From NCBI GenBank assembly GCA_013399305.1, contig VXAI01000338.1, positions 241,068-305,067 of the forward strand: a stretch of DNA of 64,000 nt, given 5' to 3'. This document shows positions 1 to 12,788 of this stretch, in pieces. The translations under genes and the position numbers were made by a program. Under the pieces are notes generated by a model that was given only the letters and a program-made list of their open reading frames with translations, did no database searches and had not been told where the DNA came from. Position 1 is the first letter of the stretch, and the number at the start of each line of letters is the position of its first letter. The DNA comes from Rostratula benghalensis. Lineage: Eukaryota; Chordata; Aves; Charadriiformes; Rostratulidae.

Positions 1-984
1 TCTGTGGAGAAATCTGTGGAGGATGAATAAATCCTGAGCTTTCTGCACAACACGAGGAATGTTCTGTTTCAGTGCAGAAGAAGGATAACATGGCAGAACT
101 GTGCCACAATGAGACACATAAGGAGGCATTTTCTATCCAGTCAGATTTTGGAGTTCACCCAGTTCAGTGGTTTTGCACATCTCTTCAATTTGCATTGTCA
201 TATGAACAATCACCTCTAATAACATTAGACACAAAATTTAATATCCAACATTGTAAGGGCTGCCTGCAGACAATGCAGATGTGATTACTGATCTGCTCCC
301 ATCCAATCCACCCTCCCTCTGCCTGAAATACTATTTGAAATAGTACCCATAGGGCAGAGGCAGCCAGAGACAGCTCTTGTAGTTGACTAAAAGAGAAATG
401 ATTTTGCACAAGTGCACGTTATTGCTGTTGATTTCTCAGAGACCACAGTAGCCTCAGGCAGTGCAAACTATCCAGTCATATTCATGAGTCATTGAGAATA
501 CTGCCTGCTCAGAGGGGAATTAGTCTATGCAGCACCTTCCTCTATCTATCTCCAGGACCCTGAAGAGCAGACAGGGCTGCTGGTGATGGGATGTGACCTT
601 CTGCTTGAAAGCGAAGTTTTGATCACAGTGGTCAACTCATCACAATGGACTGGTTGAAAGCTTGACTGTCCCCAGATGTTTTATCTTTTCTGATGGTTAT
701 AAAGCTTACACATCAGATCATAGTAAGTGTATTTCATTTGTGTCCTAAGAACATTTTTCTTCACAATTGATTGATTCTTGAAGGCTAAGTACCCCAGGCT
801 GACATCACAGTGAATGGCTCATTAAAGCACTGGTCTTCGTGGACATTAGCAAAATATAGTGCATTCAGTGGTCTGCCCTGTCAAAGCAACGTATGGGTAA
901 GCAGATACGCTTTTCTGTGAACAATAATTCTCTTTTCCATGAGAGTGTAATTCCCATGCTTAAACAATGTGATGAACAACATCT
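1..984. other. Intergenic, no recognised feature
   Basis: Downstream flank of NPR3. Only short stop-bounded frames occur, with no repeat family or gene resemblance. Confidence 0.6.
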
Positions 985-1738
985 CTGTATTTCATTCAGC
1001 AAAGACAAAATGTAGGGTCTTGCACCTGGGACACCATAATCCAGGAGTACAGCACAAGCTGGGGAGCAGCTCCGTGGAAAGGGATCTGGGGGTCCTGTTG
1101 GGCAACAAGCCAATATGAGTGAAGAGAGTGCTGCTGCTGTGGCAGAGAAAGTCAACAGGATGCTGGGTTGCATCAACAAGGGCAGCAGCAGCAGAGATAA
1201 AGAATCCCACTCTACTCTGTGCTTGTCAGGCCACACCTGGAATACTGTGCTCTGTTTTGTCCCTGATAGACAAAAAAGGTGTGGATTGGTTGGAGAGACT
1301 CTGGAGAAGGGCCATCAAGACGATCAAAGGACTGGGAAAGCTGCACTATGAGGAAAGGCTGAGAGAACTGGAATCATTCAGCCTTGAGAAAAGAAAGCTT
1401 AGGGGAGACCTTATCAACACGTTCCAGTGTTTAAAGGGTGGCTACAAAGAAGATGGAGACTCCTTTTTTACAAGGAGTCACATGGAAAAGATGAAGGGTA
1501 ATGGGTACAAGCTAATCCTGGGAAGATTCTGATTGGACACAGAAGGAAATTTTTTCATAATGAGAACAACAAGCCACTGGAATAATCTCCCCAGGGAAGT
1601 GGTGGGTGTCCCAACATTGGACAGTTTTAAGATTCAGCCAGACAGGGTGCTGTGCCTTCTTGTCTATACCGTACTTTTGCCAAGAAAGATTGGACCAGAT
1701 CATCCTTGAAGTCCCTTCCAGCCTGATATTCTATGATT
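985..1738 (+). mobile_element. CR1 LINE fragment (late ORF2 to 3' end)
   Basis: Plus-strand CR1. It begins in late reverse-transcriptase sequence (KCRVLHLGH, then SSSVERDLGVLL in frame), continues through the conserved C-terminal block (RLRELESFSLEKRKLRGDL) and ends with the CR1 3' UTR and the octamer-type tail ATTCTATGATTTTATAATAT. Frameshifts break the frame several times. It is 5'-truncated, as usual for CR1, and well diverged. Confidence 0.88.
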
Positions 1739-4700
1739 TTATAATATTTTCACATTCCACGCGGGAACACAAATCCTCTCTGAATTTATCATCCTTACTA
1801 GTTGCTATCTGGGAACTTTGCCTCCATGAGAAATGTGTTACTTTCGTCTCATCATGTAGATTCAATTGAAACTAGAGCAAGCAAGCAAGCACTCACAATG
1901 GAAGTAGTGTTCAAAGTTACTCACTTAAGCACACTCTTCTCAGCACTCCTTCTCAGTCCTTTAAAATGCACACTCCACTGTCAACTTGTAGCTTCTCAGG
2001 AAAAATCTTACTGTACAGAACTCTTGCTTAAATCCATCAGGTTTAACCCTTCAGAATGGTAGGTAAATTTTTATTATTTTTTTTTCCCAAAAACAATAGC
2101 AATGTGAGTATTCCTTGTGGTTTTCAAAGAAATGTCCCATTTTTTCCTGTGTATACATGAGTTTGTGAGTGGTGTTGGAGAAACTCCTGTACTGAGCAAC
2201 TGGGACAGCAAAACCTGAGAGAAACATCTCTTTGACCAAATTTCTTTAGAACATTTCATCCCGGTACAGCAGGCAAAGTATGGGCACATGGTACCATTAA
2301 TATATTAATATCACATGGGAACAAACAGATAAAGCCACCGAGAATCTCCTGTGCTTTCTATGTTTTATGGCCCACACTGCTGTGCTGCTGCTACAGCCAT
2401 AAGATTGGCAGGGCAGAGGTCATAAGATTGTCGTAGTACTTATACTTCTATCACTTCCACTAAGTACAGCAGATCTGCAGCACAGTGCTTTCCCAGCATG
2501 TTCTGCCTTTTTCCTGTGCTCAGAAAATGAAATTATTTCAGAAACACTTCATTCCTGGTTAGTATTCTAGTCTTCTTCCTGGTGCCATCACCTCATTTGA
2601 GCTGCTAAATGGCCTGTCAAAATGGTGTGTGCTTTCTGTAGATAAATCCGCTCAGCGAGGAGATCTCAGCCTCCTTGCATGAGAGGCTCCTGGGCACTTG
2701 GCGGACGGAAGAGTTGCCTTTACGCTAGCTGACAGTAACTTGAAAATGGTTTGTTACACCAAAAAGACATGAACCAGTGGAAATGTATAGTGTGACCACA
2801 AGTCTTGCAATTCTGGCTGATTCCAGCTGGCTCTGCTATACAATCACAGCGCACCACAAGAGAGGATCCAGAACACAGACAGCTAGCTCACCATCTGGAA
2901 AAAGCACCATAGGATTCCTGCCCAGAATGCTATGTGCTTACTTTGAAACAGGCCCCTGCTGTCTTTATGCCATTGTTGTAGAAATTAAGTAGGAAACAGC
3001 TGGCCATGTGGACACAGTTATTGCAGAATATCACTTCTGCAATAGGGTAGTAAAAAAGGTCACTGGAAATGTCTATGTGAAATGAGCTCTCCAAATGCAC
3101 ATGACTTCGTCGACTTGCAACATCTATTTTGGAGATGGAGCTGAATCGCTTTCACTGTTGTCTTTTGCCTCCCAGCAAGATAAAAATTAGCAGCAATGTC
3201 AAGAAAAAATCTTACTGGTTACAGGGCTAATAATGGAAGATAATGATAATATGTTATTTTTTTTCATAATTGTGCCTTCACATGGTATTACAGATAACTG
3301 TTGCTTGGAACAAAGTAGTTCTTCATGTCTGAGCTCCCCAAGACAGAAATTAATTAAAGTTAGTCAGCTTGTCAAGATAAATTAACTCATAAAAGAAAAC
3401 AATTTTTTTTTTCTAGTGGACATTTTAGAGTAGTTTAGAGAAGAGCTGGTTTCAGTCCTGTGCTTTGAAGGAAAGGTTAAAGTACAGTAGTAAAGAGAAA
3501 ATACTGAACTCCTTAGAAGAGTGACTTAACCACAAAGAATGCTTAAGTATGAAGAAACTGAAGGCAGGAAAATATATACAGATGGCTTATTGTTTGTCTG
3601 GATTTGGATATCACTTATGCTACCAGAAGTAAAGATTAACAGATTTGGATCTTTTTCAAGGCCTGTGTCTGCCTGCTTCCACCATCATGCGTCCCTGAAG
3701 ACATGAACTGTAAGTCAGACTGCCCACAAAAGACAACTCTGTGAAGGGTTATGCTAAGACACTGGGGAGTCTGTGGCTGCTGTACTAATCACAGTGTCTA
3801 AGCTCAGGGACCAGAGGCTTACAGCTCTCAGAAAGGGGTGATTAGGCACTGAAATCAGAATGAGGAACAAAATTATCCTTTTACTATTCTCAGCAATCTC
3901 AAGAATGTCCAAAAGGGGTTGCTTGACCAATTTCCTGAGGACACACTTGCATAAGTCCCATTTTAACTCCAGGATCAACTCAATTAATTTTTTTCTTCAA
4001 TTTCTGTAATGAAATGAAAAGTATGCTTGCACATATGAAAATGTGTTGTCAGATGTGCGTTGCCCGAGATAGGGATTTTCTGGTTGCACGATAGAGAAAT
4101 AGTTTGATCAGTACTCAGTAAATCTCTGCCTGAGGAGAAGGAGCTGGATGGGTTTTTTAATAGCCTTAAGTTTGGCTGTAGAGTTGATTTAGATCTGTAC
4201 TGCTACATACAGACCTACATAATTGCTATAGAACGTATTTTAATTGGTCATGAATGATTACACAGCAGATTTGATAAACAGCTATACATCGGAGTCTGCA
4301 TACCACAAGTGGTGCCTGGATGACGTGCATGCACTTCCCCTATATATAAAATTAATTGTAAATAGCTAAATGCAGGTATTTATCTGTGAAAATATTAATT
4401 AATTTTTTTTAAAAAAGGGAATTTCTTTCTGAGGTGGATTTATGTATTTATGTCATACAGGCAAGTACCACACTTCTAACATTAGGAGTGTACAATGTGT
4501 GCTCTATTTCTCCAGCCTGTTTTTTAAGTCTAGTTTCTTTAGCATCCATAATGTCTGTCTGACAGTCCACCTGACACTCCAGTAATAGATTTTGAATATG
4601 TTCACCGACTTCAGATACATTTCATAAAGGGATAAAAATTATATTCCACTTCATTTCCTAAAAATCAATGGGTTAGTGCCACCACCAGCAAGAGAAACAT

Positions 4701-4756
4701 TGCAGGGAAGTACCTGTTTGGGTTTTAAAGCATTACAGTAGGCATTAATTTAGAAC
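1739..4756. other. Intergenic, no recognised feature
   Basis: About 3 kb of AT-rich flank without a recognisable gene, RNA or mobile element. Confidence 0.55.
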
Positions 4757-4965
4757 CATAGAATCATGGAATGGTTAGAGTTGGAAGGGACCTTAAAGAT
4801 CATTAAGTTCTAACCCCCCTGTCACAGGCAGGGACGCGTAGAGCAGATTGCTCAAAGCTCCATCCAGCCTGGCCTTAAACACTTCCAGGGATGGGGCATC
4901 CACAACTTCCCTGGGCAATCTACTCTAGTGTCTTACCACCCTTTCTGCATAAGCAGGCATTCGAG
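4757..4965 (-). mobile_element. CR1 LINE 3' fragment
   Basis: Read on the plus strand it begins CATAGAATCATGGAATGGTT, then AGTTGGAAGGGACCTTAAAG, the reverse complement of a CR1 3' end. It continues through the reversed CCATCCAGCCTGGCCTTAAAC and CTTCCAGGGATGGGGCATC blocks. About 200 bases remain; no ORF2 is left. Confidence 0.9.
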
Positions 4966-7900
4966 AAGGTGGGAAAGAGAGGAAGTACTTGGGAAAAAGA
5001 ATGAGATGCTTTAAGGTAAACATGAGAGAGCAAAGAGTGATTTTGTGAAAGAGTCATAGAATCATGGTTATTAAAATGTAGCATAGTTTACTGCATAGTG
5101 CAGCCAACATTCATTACTTCTTGTTCATGAAACAAATTTTTTAAAAGCTGAAAGCAACAAATCCAAGCACCCATGTTTGGATTAACTTCTGTATTTTCTG
5201 CTGTCTGACAGCAAATGCTCGGTATTGCATTTTATACAAAGCAAGCCTCCTAGATAACTTAAGCTTTTTCAATTAGAGCACTAAACCAGCTCTCTATTAG
5301 TGCTGTGGGAATATGTCCAGCAGACAGGAAATAATTTCAATGAGAAATGGTTAGCACTTCAGCTTTATTAAGGGTAGCACCGTCAGGGTCAACTTTCTCT
5401 TGCATCGCTTGATGTCCTGACTATCATTTTCCTTCTACTCACAGGGAAGTGAGAAGTATTTTAACAGCGTCAAATTATGTGAGAAATAATCACCTCCAAA
5501 ATTCCTCCTGCAATGGCTAGACAGATTTCTTATGACACAAGATGCTGGCAAAAATCAAGACGCATTGCTTCATGTCCATGTGCCCTTGTGAAAGCTCGAA
5601 ATCTGGCTTTAAACCAAGCATTTTTATTTGAGTGAGGAAAGCATCCTTTACCAGTCAGACTTTGCATCTTTGTATTCTGCTCTGGCTTTCTTAATGAAGT
5701 TACAGGAGGGGTTCTCACCATGCTGACATAATGCAGAAAGAGGAAAAAGGAATTGCAGGAGATTTTGCAGATCATCTAGATATTTCAGCAATGCAAGCCC
5801 AGTCAGCAGAAGTCCCTCAGTATTCCAGTCTCCAAATACAGGCTTTCAGAGCTGTGCAGTCACAAGCAAGTTGGAGCAGTAGGAAGCTGACAGTAATCTG
5901 TCCTGGGATAGAATTACCATTGTGGTCATTGCCAGGTCCATACAGTGGACATACAGTTGAAGTATCTCTCTCAGGAAAGTAGCGAAATGGATGTACAACC
6001 CACAATTTTCCTTTTGTTGTTCTTCATGTTGGGTGTGCAGTGTATCAGGCAATCTTTACCTCCACTCACTGTAGTGTTTTAGCACAGGAAATAAGTCCAG
6101 AGGGCCAACATTTTTTGTGTCACAGCCCATTTTCACAGGTTTGTTATACAACGGGTTCTAATTTGCTTTTCAAAATTATACAAGGCAGAGGAATATCTGA
6201 AAGAAATATTCTGGAAACCCATCATAGAAGCTGCTATTTTTTCTCATACTCTGCATGAATTCAAAAAGGAATCTGACTAATATAGGGATTGTGCTTTATG
6301 TATTAAATCTTTGCTTCAGAACGCAAAATAATCCCTAAATAATATAGTGAAAAATTCTTCTCCTGGGAAGGCTTTACTTGATGAGATTTTTCTCAGCTTT
6401 CTTTAAACTACCTGATCACTGCAGAACACAGGAAAAATACTACAAACTAAAACGATCCCTTGGAAAATCTGTTCTCTTTCTCGTTATTATTCCTCCACTG
6501 AGTAATGCATACATTTCTGACTAGCTATTGCAAAAATCATATCCTTTTCCAGAAAGAGTCAGCCTCCCTGTTTTTTGTCCCCAGCTATATTTCTAGAACT
6601 TTGCTATGAACCTGAGAGTCCAGACTTAGAAATGAGACCTTGTTTCAAGTCAATTGAGTGACCTTAGTCACTTGCCTGTAATTACTTCTTTGCCTTACAC
6701 AAGTGAAGAACTGAAACCCCAGACAAATTAACATTCCTTACTTTCGTCTTTGACACTGAATACCAGTAGTCAGACAGTTTGGCTGCCACCCTTTCATCAC
6801 CTTTAAAAATGCTGAATATCACCTTCTTTAAAGGTCCATCCTTCCCCACCTGCACCTCCCCTCTTCAATCCCAAGATTTCCTCAAATGGTAGAGGGAATT
6901 TTCTTCCCACTTGAAGGAGGAAAATGACTAAGCAAGGGTCTTTCTCTATGCTTGTCAGAAAGCATTCAGCAGAGAACTCCCACTAGAGACTAGATCCAGC
7001 AGTTGTCCAGGACAGCTGCAGAAAAATGAAGAAGCAACTGAATTTTGCAGGCCAGGTTATGTTCTCCACCTCAGCAACACAAATCCTGAAAATTGTTTCA
7101 ACTGGTAATACATAGTGGTTTCACAAGCTCTATGGCTTCCAGAAATGCAGAGTCCTTTTAGCATGCAGTTGGGAAAGCCCATGAGACACTTGCTTCTCCT
7201 CTGATTGCAGCAGTTCTATTTCAGTTACTAAAGATTGGTCATCAAAGTCTCTTGAATCTGCAGGTTCCTAGATGTGCCTTGATAAGTAAATCAAAATTAA
7301 GAGCAATGATTCCTCCCAGACACCACTGCTACTCTCAGTCAGCTCCATCAATTTCATGGAAGTGAATGTGGATAGAAGAAACCTTAAGCACTGTGCAGTA
7401 ATATGTGTAGATTTTTTCCATAATTAAAAACATCTAATCTAGTTTAAAATGTACCAAACATTTTCATCATTAATTTATTTATGTCAATTCCATTTTAAAA
7501 GTCTCTGTTAGACACAACAGCTAAATCAAGTGTTTCTTAATTACGGAATGCTCTAATTTATCTGCAGTTTAATGTGGCTAGTTATTATTAGCTTCATTTT
7601 TGTTTACACGAATGCACAGGAGTAGGGAAAATTCATTGTTGAGTACTTTTCATGCCTTTCCTTCCATCTCTGTATCAAAGCAGGTACAATGCAAGTGGGG
7701 GGGAGGGTCTTACATGTGAGTTCAAAAGAGGTGCTTCTCATTTTTTTTCAGTGTGAGTTTTGGACCTTTTCAGACCAGAAAACACCTCTTGTAAACAAGA
7801 AGTGGTTAAGTATTTTGCTTGGAGACAGAGTTCCTATGTCTTTGGGAACAATGTTACTTGAAACGTTTGTTATCTCTTCCTCTTTTAAACAGTTAAATAA

Positions 7901-10900
7901 AGAGACCTTAAACCAAAGGTTCACAGTGATATTAGAAAAAGGTTAAGATAATATTTTTAGATTTTATTTTTCATCAATGATTTCAAAGGGGAAAAGCAGC
8001 ACAGTTTAATTTTAATTGCTGGTCCCATTTCCATGGAATGGTGTGTATTGATAAAACAGATGTAAGCACACCCACTCTGAATACACTTACACACTATAGT
8101 TGTGGACAAGGGCAAATGAACCAGAACAGAATAGGAGGAAGTATGGGTTCCATGAAAACACTGTAAATTGGTGTGTAAATAGTTTATCAGAAATGTGCTT
8201 TTATACCACACTGTTTGAATCATTTGGCGATCAGTCCTCCAGAGGCTAATTGCACAGTTGCTCCTGGCTCACCTCAGTCCCAGTGGGACAGTGCTGCAGG
8301 TGTGCTGGAGCTCTGCAAGGATGTGAAGGGATTAGCTGCATCAGTAAATTACCTCCATCCTCTCTCACCTTGGGCAGGAACAGACGCACCCTAAAGGATC
8401 TTGAGGGCTTCAAGGTGTTGCTAGCTGTAAGAGCTTCCCTCCAGGCTGTTTCTTAGGCAGAGGTTGTAGGAGTACAGCAAAGCTTTGAACATTTTCTTTC
8501 TGTCCTAATGTACATCTTACCCTGTGAAGGCAAGACACATCTCTGAGCTGAATGGGCCTGCTGGAGTGCTGTCTGAAATAATTTACAATGTTCTCCTGGC
8601 ATTTGGGAATGAGTCAAGTTTTGGTGTGTCTTTCAAAAAAAACCCCAATTTGTATATTTGGCTTTAACAGTACAAAGAAAAGGTCATAAAGGATGGAAAG
8701 ACAAGAAAAGAAGCATGTAAAAGCAAGAAGGGAAGATTGGAAGCCACTGTTATCAAAAAGAAAAAAAAAAAAAGAGATAAAACATACAAACCAAGTAATC
8801 TAGGCAGCCAAAGAAGCTATAAACCTGGGACAAAGTGTAAAGTAACTTACTGAGATACATTTTCATAGGACTGGAAGAGCTGGAATTCTGGTAGTCCAAA
8901 AAGGAAGCAAACTCTTTTTCCCCTGGAAAAAATGGGAACATTTTAGATATTTAGTGAAAGAATGAGATTAAATGGTACAGTAATATGCAGCTTAATTCAT
9001 GCTTTTTCTTTATTAGCAATTAATTAAATAAACTGAAAACATCTGCAGAAAAAGTAATAGATTCAGACCAAAATGAAAGGAAAACAGGTTATTTTCCCAG
9101 TAAAACATCAAATAAAAACCTCAAAATGTTTCAAGTTATCTGCATAACACAAAATGAAATGCCATTTGATGATTATTTGGTTCACTTTTTTCACCCTTTT
9201 CAGCTGGAAGTATTTTGTCCAGCTGCACAGCTGATACAGGCATTTGACCTAGAGGGTAAGCAGTACATTTAGAAGTAAATCCAAGAAAAAAGCTGGGAAC
9301 AAATGCTGAAATATTTTCTGTCCCTTGTATTTTTCTCTATCTCGGATAACACACCCAAAGCTTTAGCAATTCTACTTTGAAATCCAGCGAGAAAGCCACT
9401 TAGTAAAAGGAGCATCTTTTTTCAGTGTTTCCAATCCCTGTTGCTTGCAAGGGTGACAAAGAAAAGCATGCATTTGAAAGTGGCTTTAAAAATCTTACAC
9501 TGGGTCTGTTCTCATAAGTGAATGAATTAGGATATAGAGCTGGCCTGAAAAATTCCTTATGGGTTTACAAGTTGCAGCAAGTCTCTGGGGAGGTAGATTC
9601 TGAGCTATAAACCTGCCAAAGTACACAGATCTATGCGGTGTAGACAACGTTTGGGAGCTGACAACTTTCCACAACAAAGACACCTCTGATACTGAAAACC
9701 AGACCTCTCTGGTTTTCTGTCTCCTGCGTTAAATCACACTGAGCATAGGCTTAAGTACAAGGCAATAACGATAACATTAGGAAGAAGGAAAATTCCAGAT
9801 AATAGTAGAAAAACAAAAATAAGTGTAGTTGCTCTCAGTTTAACAAACTTAGGAGGGTTTCTTCCTTGTTTCCTTTGATTTGCAAACTCCTGTAGAAATG
9901 ATTTAATGTTCATTAGTGTTTTAGATGTGTTTTGCAAAAATATTTACCCTTCCCTTTCCTTGTCCTTTTCCTCTGTTTATTTCAATGCCAAATGAAAAAT
10001 AATGACTCCAGCTTATACTACCATTCAAAACAGTTCTTGTGAACTGGGCCTGGGACAACTTGCTTCATTGCCCCCTCAGTGCATGGATTTATACTGGCTA
10101 GCATCAAGCCATGAGAGATGATAAGTGCTGATCCCAGCTTTGATTTCTTCCACCAGTAGAGACCTTCAGCTGTTTCTCTCTCAGGCTTACAGCCTCCCTC
10201 TATTTATTCATCTATTCACATGAAATCTCAGAACCCCAAATATCCTTCAGACCTCTCCACCCCTCTGTCATACGTAGCTGAAACTCACCAGCTGTTTCAA
10301 AACTTGCCACCAATGGACTAACTACTAGAGTTCATAATCCCACTCCTTTCATGTCAGGCAAACGCAGGGAAAGGCATGAGGCCCATAATTACAGAAACTC
10401 TTTATTTAAGTTTTACCTTGCTACAAAACATCTAGTTTGAGTGGTTTTCAGTAAGAAAAAGTAACATTAGTTCATATACTTACCTTACCCTTAAGTAATT
10501 CCTTTATTAAGTTACATGCTTGAAAACAGCGCTGCTCAAAAGAAAAAGGACAAGGACTATTTGCTTGCAGAAGATACAGCTGTTTAAGAAAAAAAAAAAA
10601 AAGAAAGAAACCAACTGAAAAAAACTGAAAAGATTTTTTTCAGTTCAAAAATATGTAACAGTCACTCAAAGGTTTTGAAGGAAAGTACAGATGAGCATCT
10701 TTCAATCAACCTCACTTATAGAACATCCCACACATTTCAAATCAGGAGTAAGAATGACAACACATAGAAAATATATCAAGAAGTTTCAGAACTTTGAATT
10801 GGCATTGAAAAGCCTTTCACAATTGAACGAGTTTTGTTTTGCTAGTATTACATATAAGTATTTGTGAGAAATTGCACAAATGTGTCCTAAGGGCTAAATT

Positions 10901-11311
10901 CAGTGATGAGGCAGTGGAAATAATTCTACCAAATTCGTTTTGGTAGATCATGTCTTGAAAATTTTCTGAAGGTTGTCCTTATTCTAAAAGCTGTGTTCTG
11001 AATGCTACAAATCGTAAAGCGGGTTGTGCAAAGAATGGTCAGGGAAAAGAGCCTGCATTTCCATTAAGAACTGTTCAACTGTTAATTTTCTCCCTGAACT
11101 TTGCAGAAAACTGTGTAAATCTACAGAGGAGGCCTGACTTCTATAGCACAGAAAGCATTTAGTCCTGACTGCAAATAACACATTGACATATAACTTAGGT
11201 CTGTTTCCACTATATAGTTAACGCATACTTTTAGTATTTCCGAAATATATATGGCACATTCAGAAGACAATGCATGAGAATGCTTTGATACAATTTGGCT
11301 AGATTTATTAA
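4966..11311. other. Intergenic, simple runs only
   Basis: About 6.3 kb without a recognisable gene. It contains A-rich runs near 8759-8775 and 10590-10603 and a G run near 7697. A short CATAGAATCATGG at about 5053 resembles a CR1 tail but has no element attached. Confidence 0.55.
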
Positions 11312-12760
11312 ACACAGAATCACAGAATCCTCATGGTTGGAGAGGACCTCTGAGATCACCGAGTCCAACCATACACACACAAATAATCTCGGCCACTAGA
11401 GCATGCCCTGAAGTGACATATCTACAGGTTTCTTAAATACCTCCAGGGATGGTGACTCAACCACTTCCCTGGGCAGGCTGTTCCAGTGCCTGACCACTCT
11501 TGCACTCTGACTATCCAGTCTGAACCTCCCCTGCCACAACTTCAGACCATTTCTTCTGGTTCTGTCATTATTCACTTGGGAGAAGGCGACAGCACCCACT
11601 TCTCTACAACCTCCTTTTAGGTAGCTGCGGAGGGCAATGAAGCCTCCCCTCAGCCTCCTCTTCTCCAAACTAAATATGCACCATTCCCTCAGCTTCTCCT
11701 TATAGGACTTGTTCTCTAGACCAGCTTGGTGGCTCTCCTCTGGACACGCTCCAGCACTTCAATGTCCTTCTTGTAGTGAGGGGCCCAGAACTGAATACAG
11801 AACTCAAGGTGAGGCCTCAACAGTGCCAAGTACAGAGGCACCATCACTTCCCTACTTCTGCTGGCCACGCTATTCCTGATACAAACCAGGATGCTGTTGG
11901 CCTTGGCCAGCTGGGCACACTGCTGGCTCATGTCAAGATGGCTGTCCACCAGCACCCCCAGGTCCTTTTCTGCTGGGCAGCTTGCCAGACACTCTTTCCC
12001 AAGTCTGTAGCACTGCTGGGGTTTTTGTGACCAATGCAGGACATGGCACTTGGCCTTATAGAAGCTCATACAATTCACCTGTAGCCCGTTGATCCAGCCT
12101 GTCCGGGTCCCTCTGTAGAGCCTTCCTACCCTCAAGCAGATCAACACTCCTATCTGGTTTGGTGTCATCTGCAAAGTTACTGAGGTTGCACTCAATCCCC
12201 TCATCCAGATCATTGATAAAGATATTAAACAAAACTGGCCCCAAAACTAAGTGCTGAGAGACACTACTAGTAACTGGCCATCAACTGGATTTCACCCCAT
12301 TAATCACAACTCCCTGGGCACAGCCATCCAGCCAGCTTTTCACCCAGTGAAGAGTACACTTGTCTATGTCATGATTCACGAGGTTCTCCAGGAGAATGCT
12401 GTAAGGGGTGGTGTCAAGGGCCTTACCAAAGTCCAGGTAGACAACGTCCATAGCCTTCCTCCCATCCAGAAGGTGGGTCATATGGTCATAAAAAGAGGCT
12501 GGTTAAGCAGGACCTCCCTTTCATGAGCACATGCTGACTGGCCCTGATTCCTTGGTTGCCCTGCACTTGCTGTGAGAAATCATTCAAGATGATCCTCTCT
12601 ATGATCTTTCCTGGTACCAAAATCAGGCTGATAGGCCTGTAGTTCCCTGGATCCTCCTTCTGGCCCTTCTTGTAGATGGACATCACGTTAGCTACCCTCT
12701 AGTCATCTGGTACCTCCCCTGTTGGCCAGGATTGTTGATAAATGGTGGAGAAAGGCTTGT
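11312..12760 (-). mobile_element. CR1 LINE, 5'-truncated, with reverse transcriptase
   Basis: The longest CR1 copy in the 3' flank. The plus strand opens with CACAGAATCACAGAATCC, the reverse complement of the CR1 octamer tail. On the minus strand, domains appear in order: RT fingers (KEDPGNYRPISL near 12640), KAMDVVYLDFGKALDTTPYS near 12430, the catalytic box NFADDTK within [16 protein letters not shown] near 12200, [20 protein letters not shown] near 11940, and the C-terminal block near 11660. Stops and frameshifts prevent translation as one protein. The endonuclease and ORF1 are absent (5' truncation). Confidence 0.92.
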
Positions 12761-12766
12761 TGCAGC

Positions 12767-12788
12767 CATTAAGTTGCATTAAGTTGCA
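12767..12788. repeat. 10-base tandem duplication at CR1 edge
   Basis: CATTAAGTTG at 12767-12776 repeats exactly at 12777-12786, just outside the 5'-truncated end of the minus-strand CR1. Confidence 0.9.

Noticed and set aside
5048..5075. CR1-like tail sequence CATAGAATCATGG
   Set aside because: Only about a dozen bases match, with no CR1 body next to it; may be chance.
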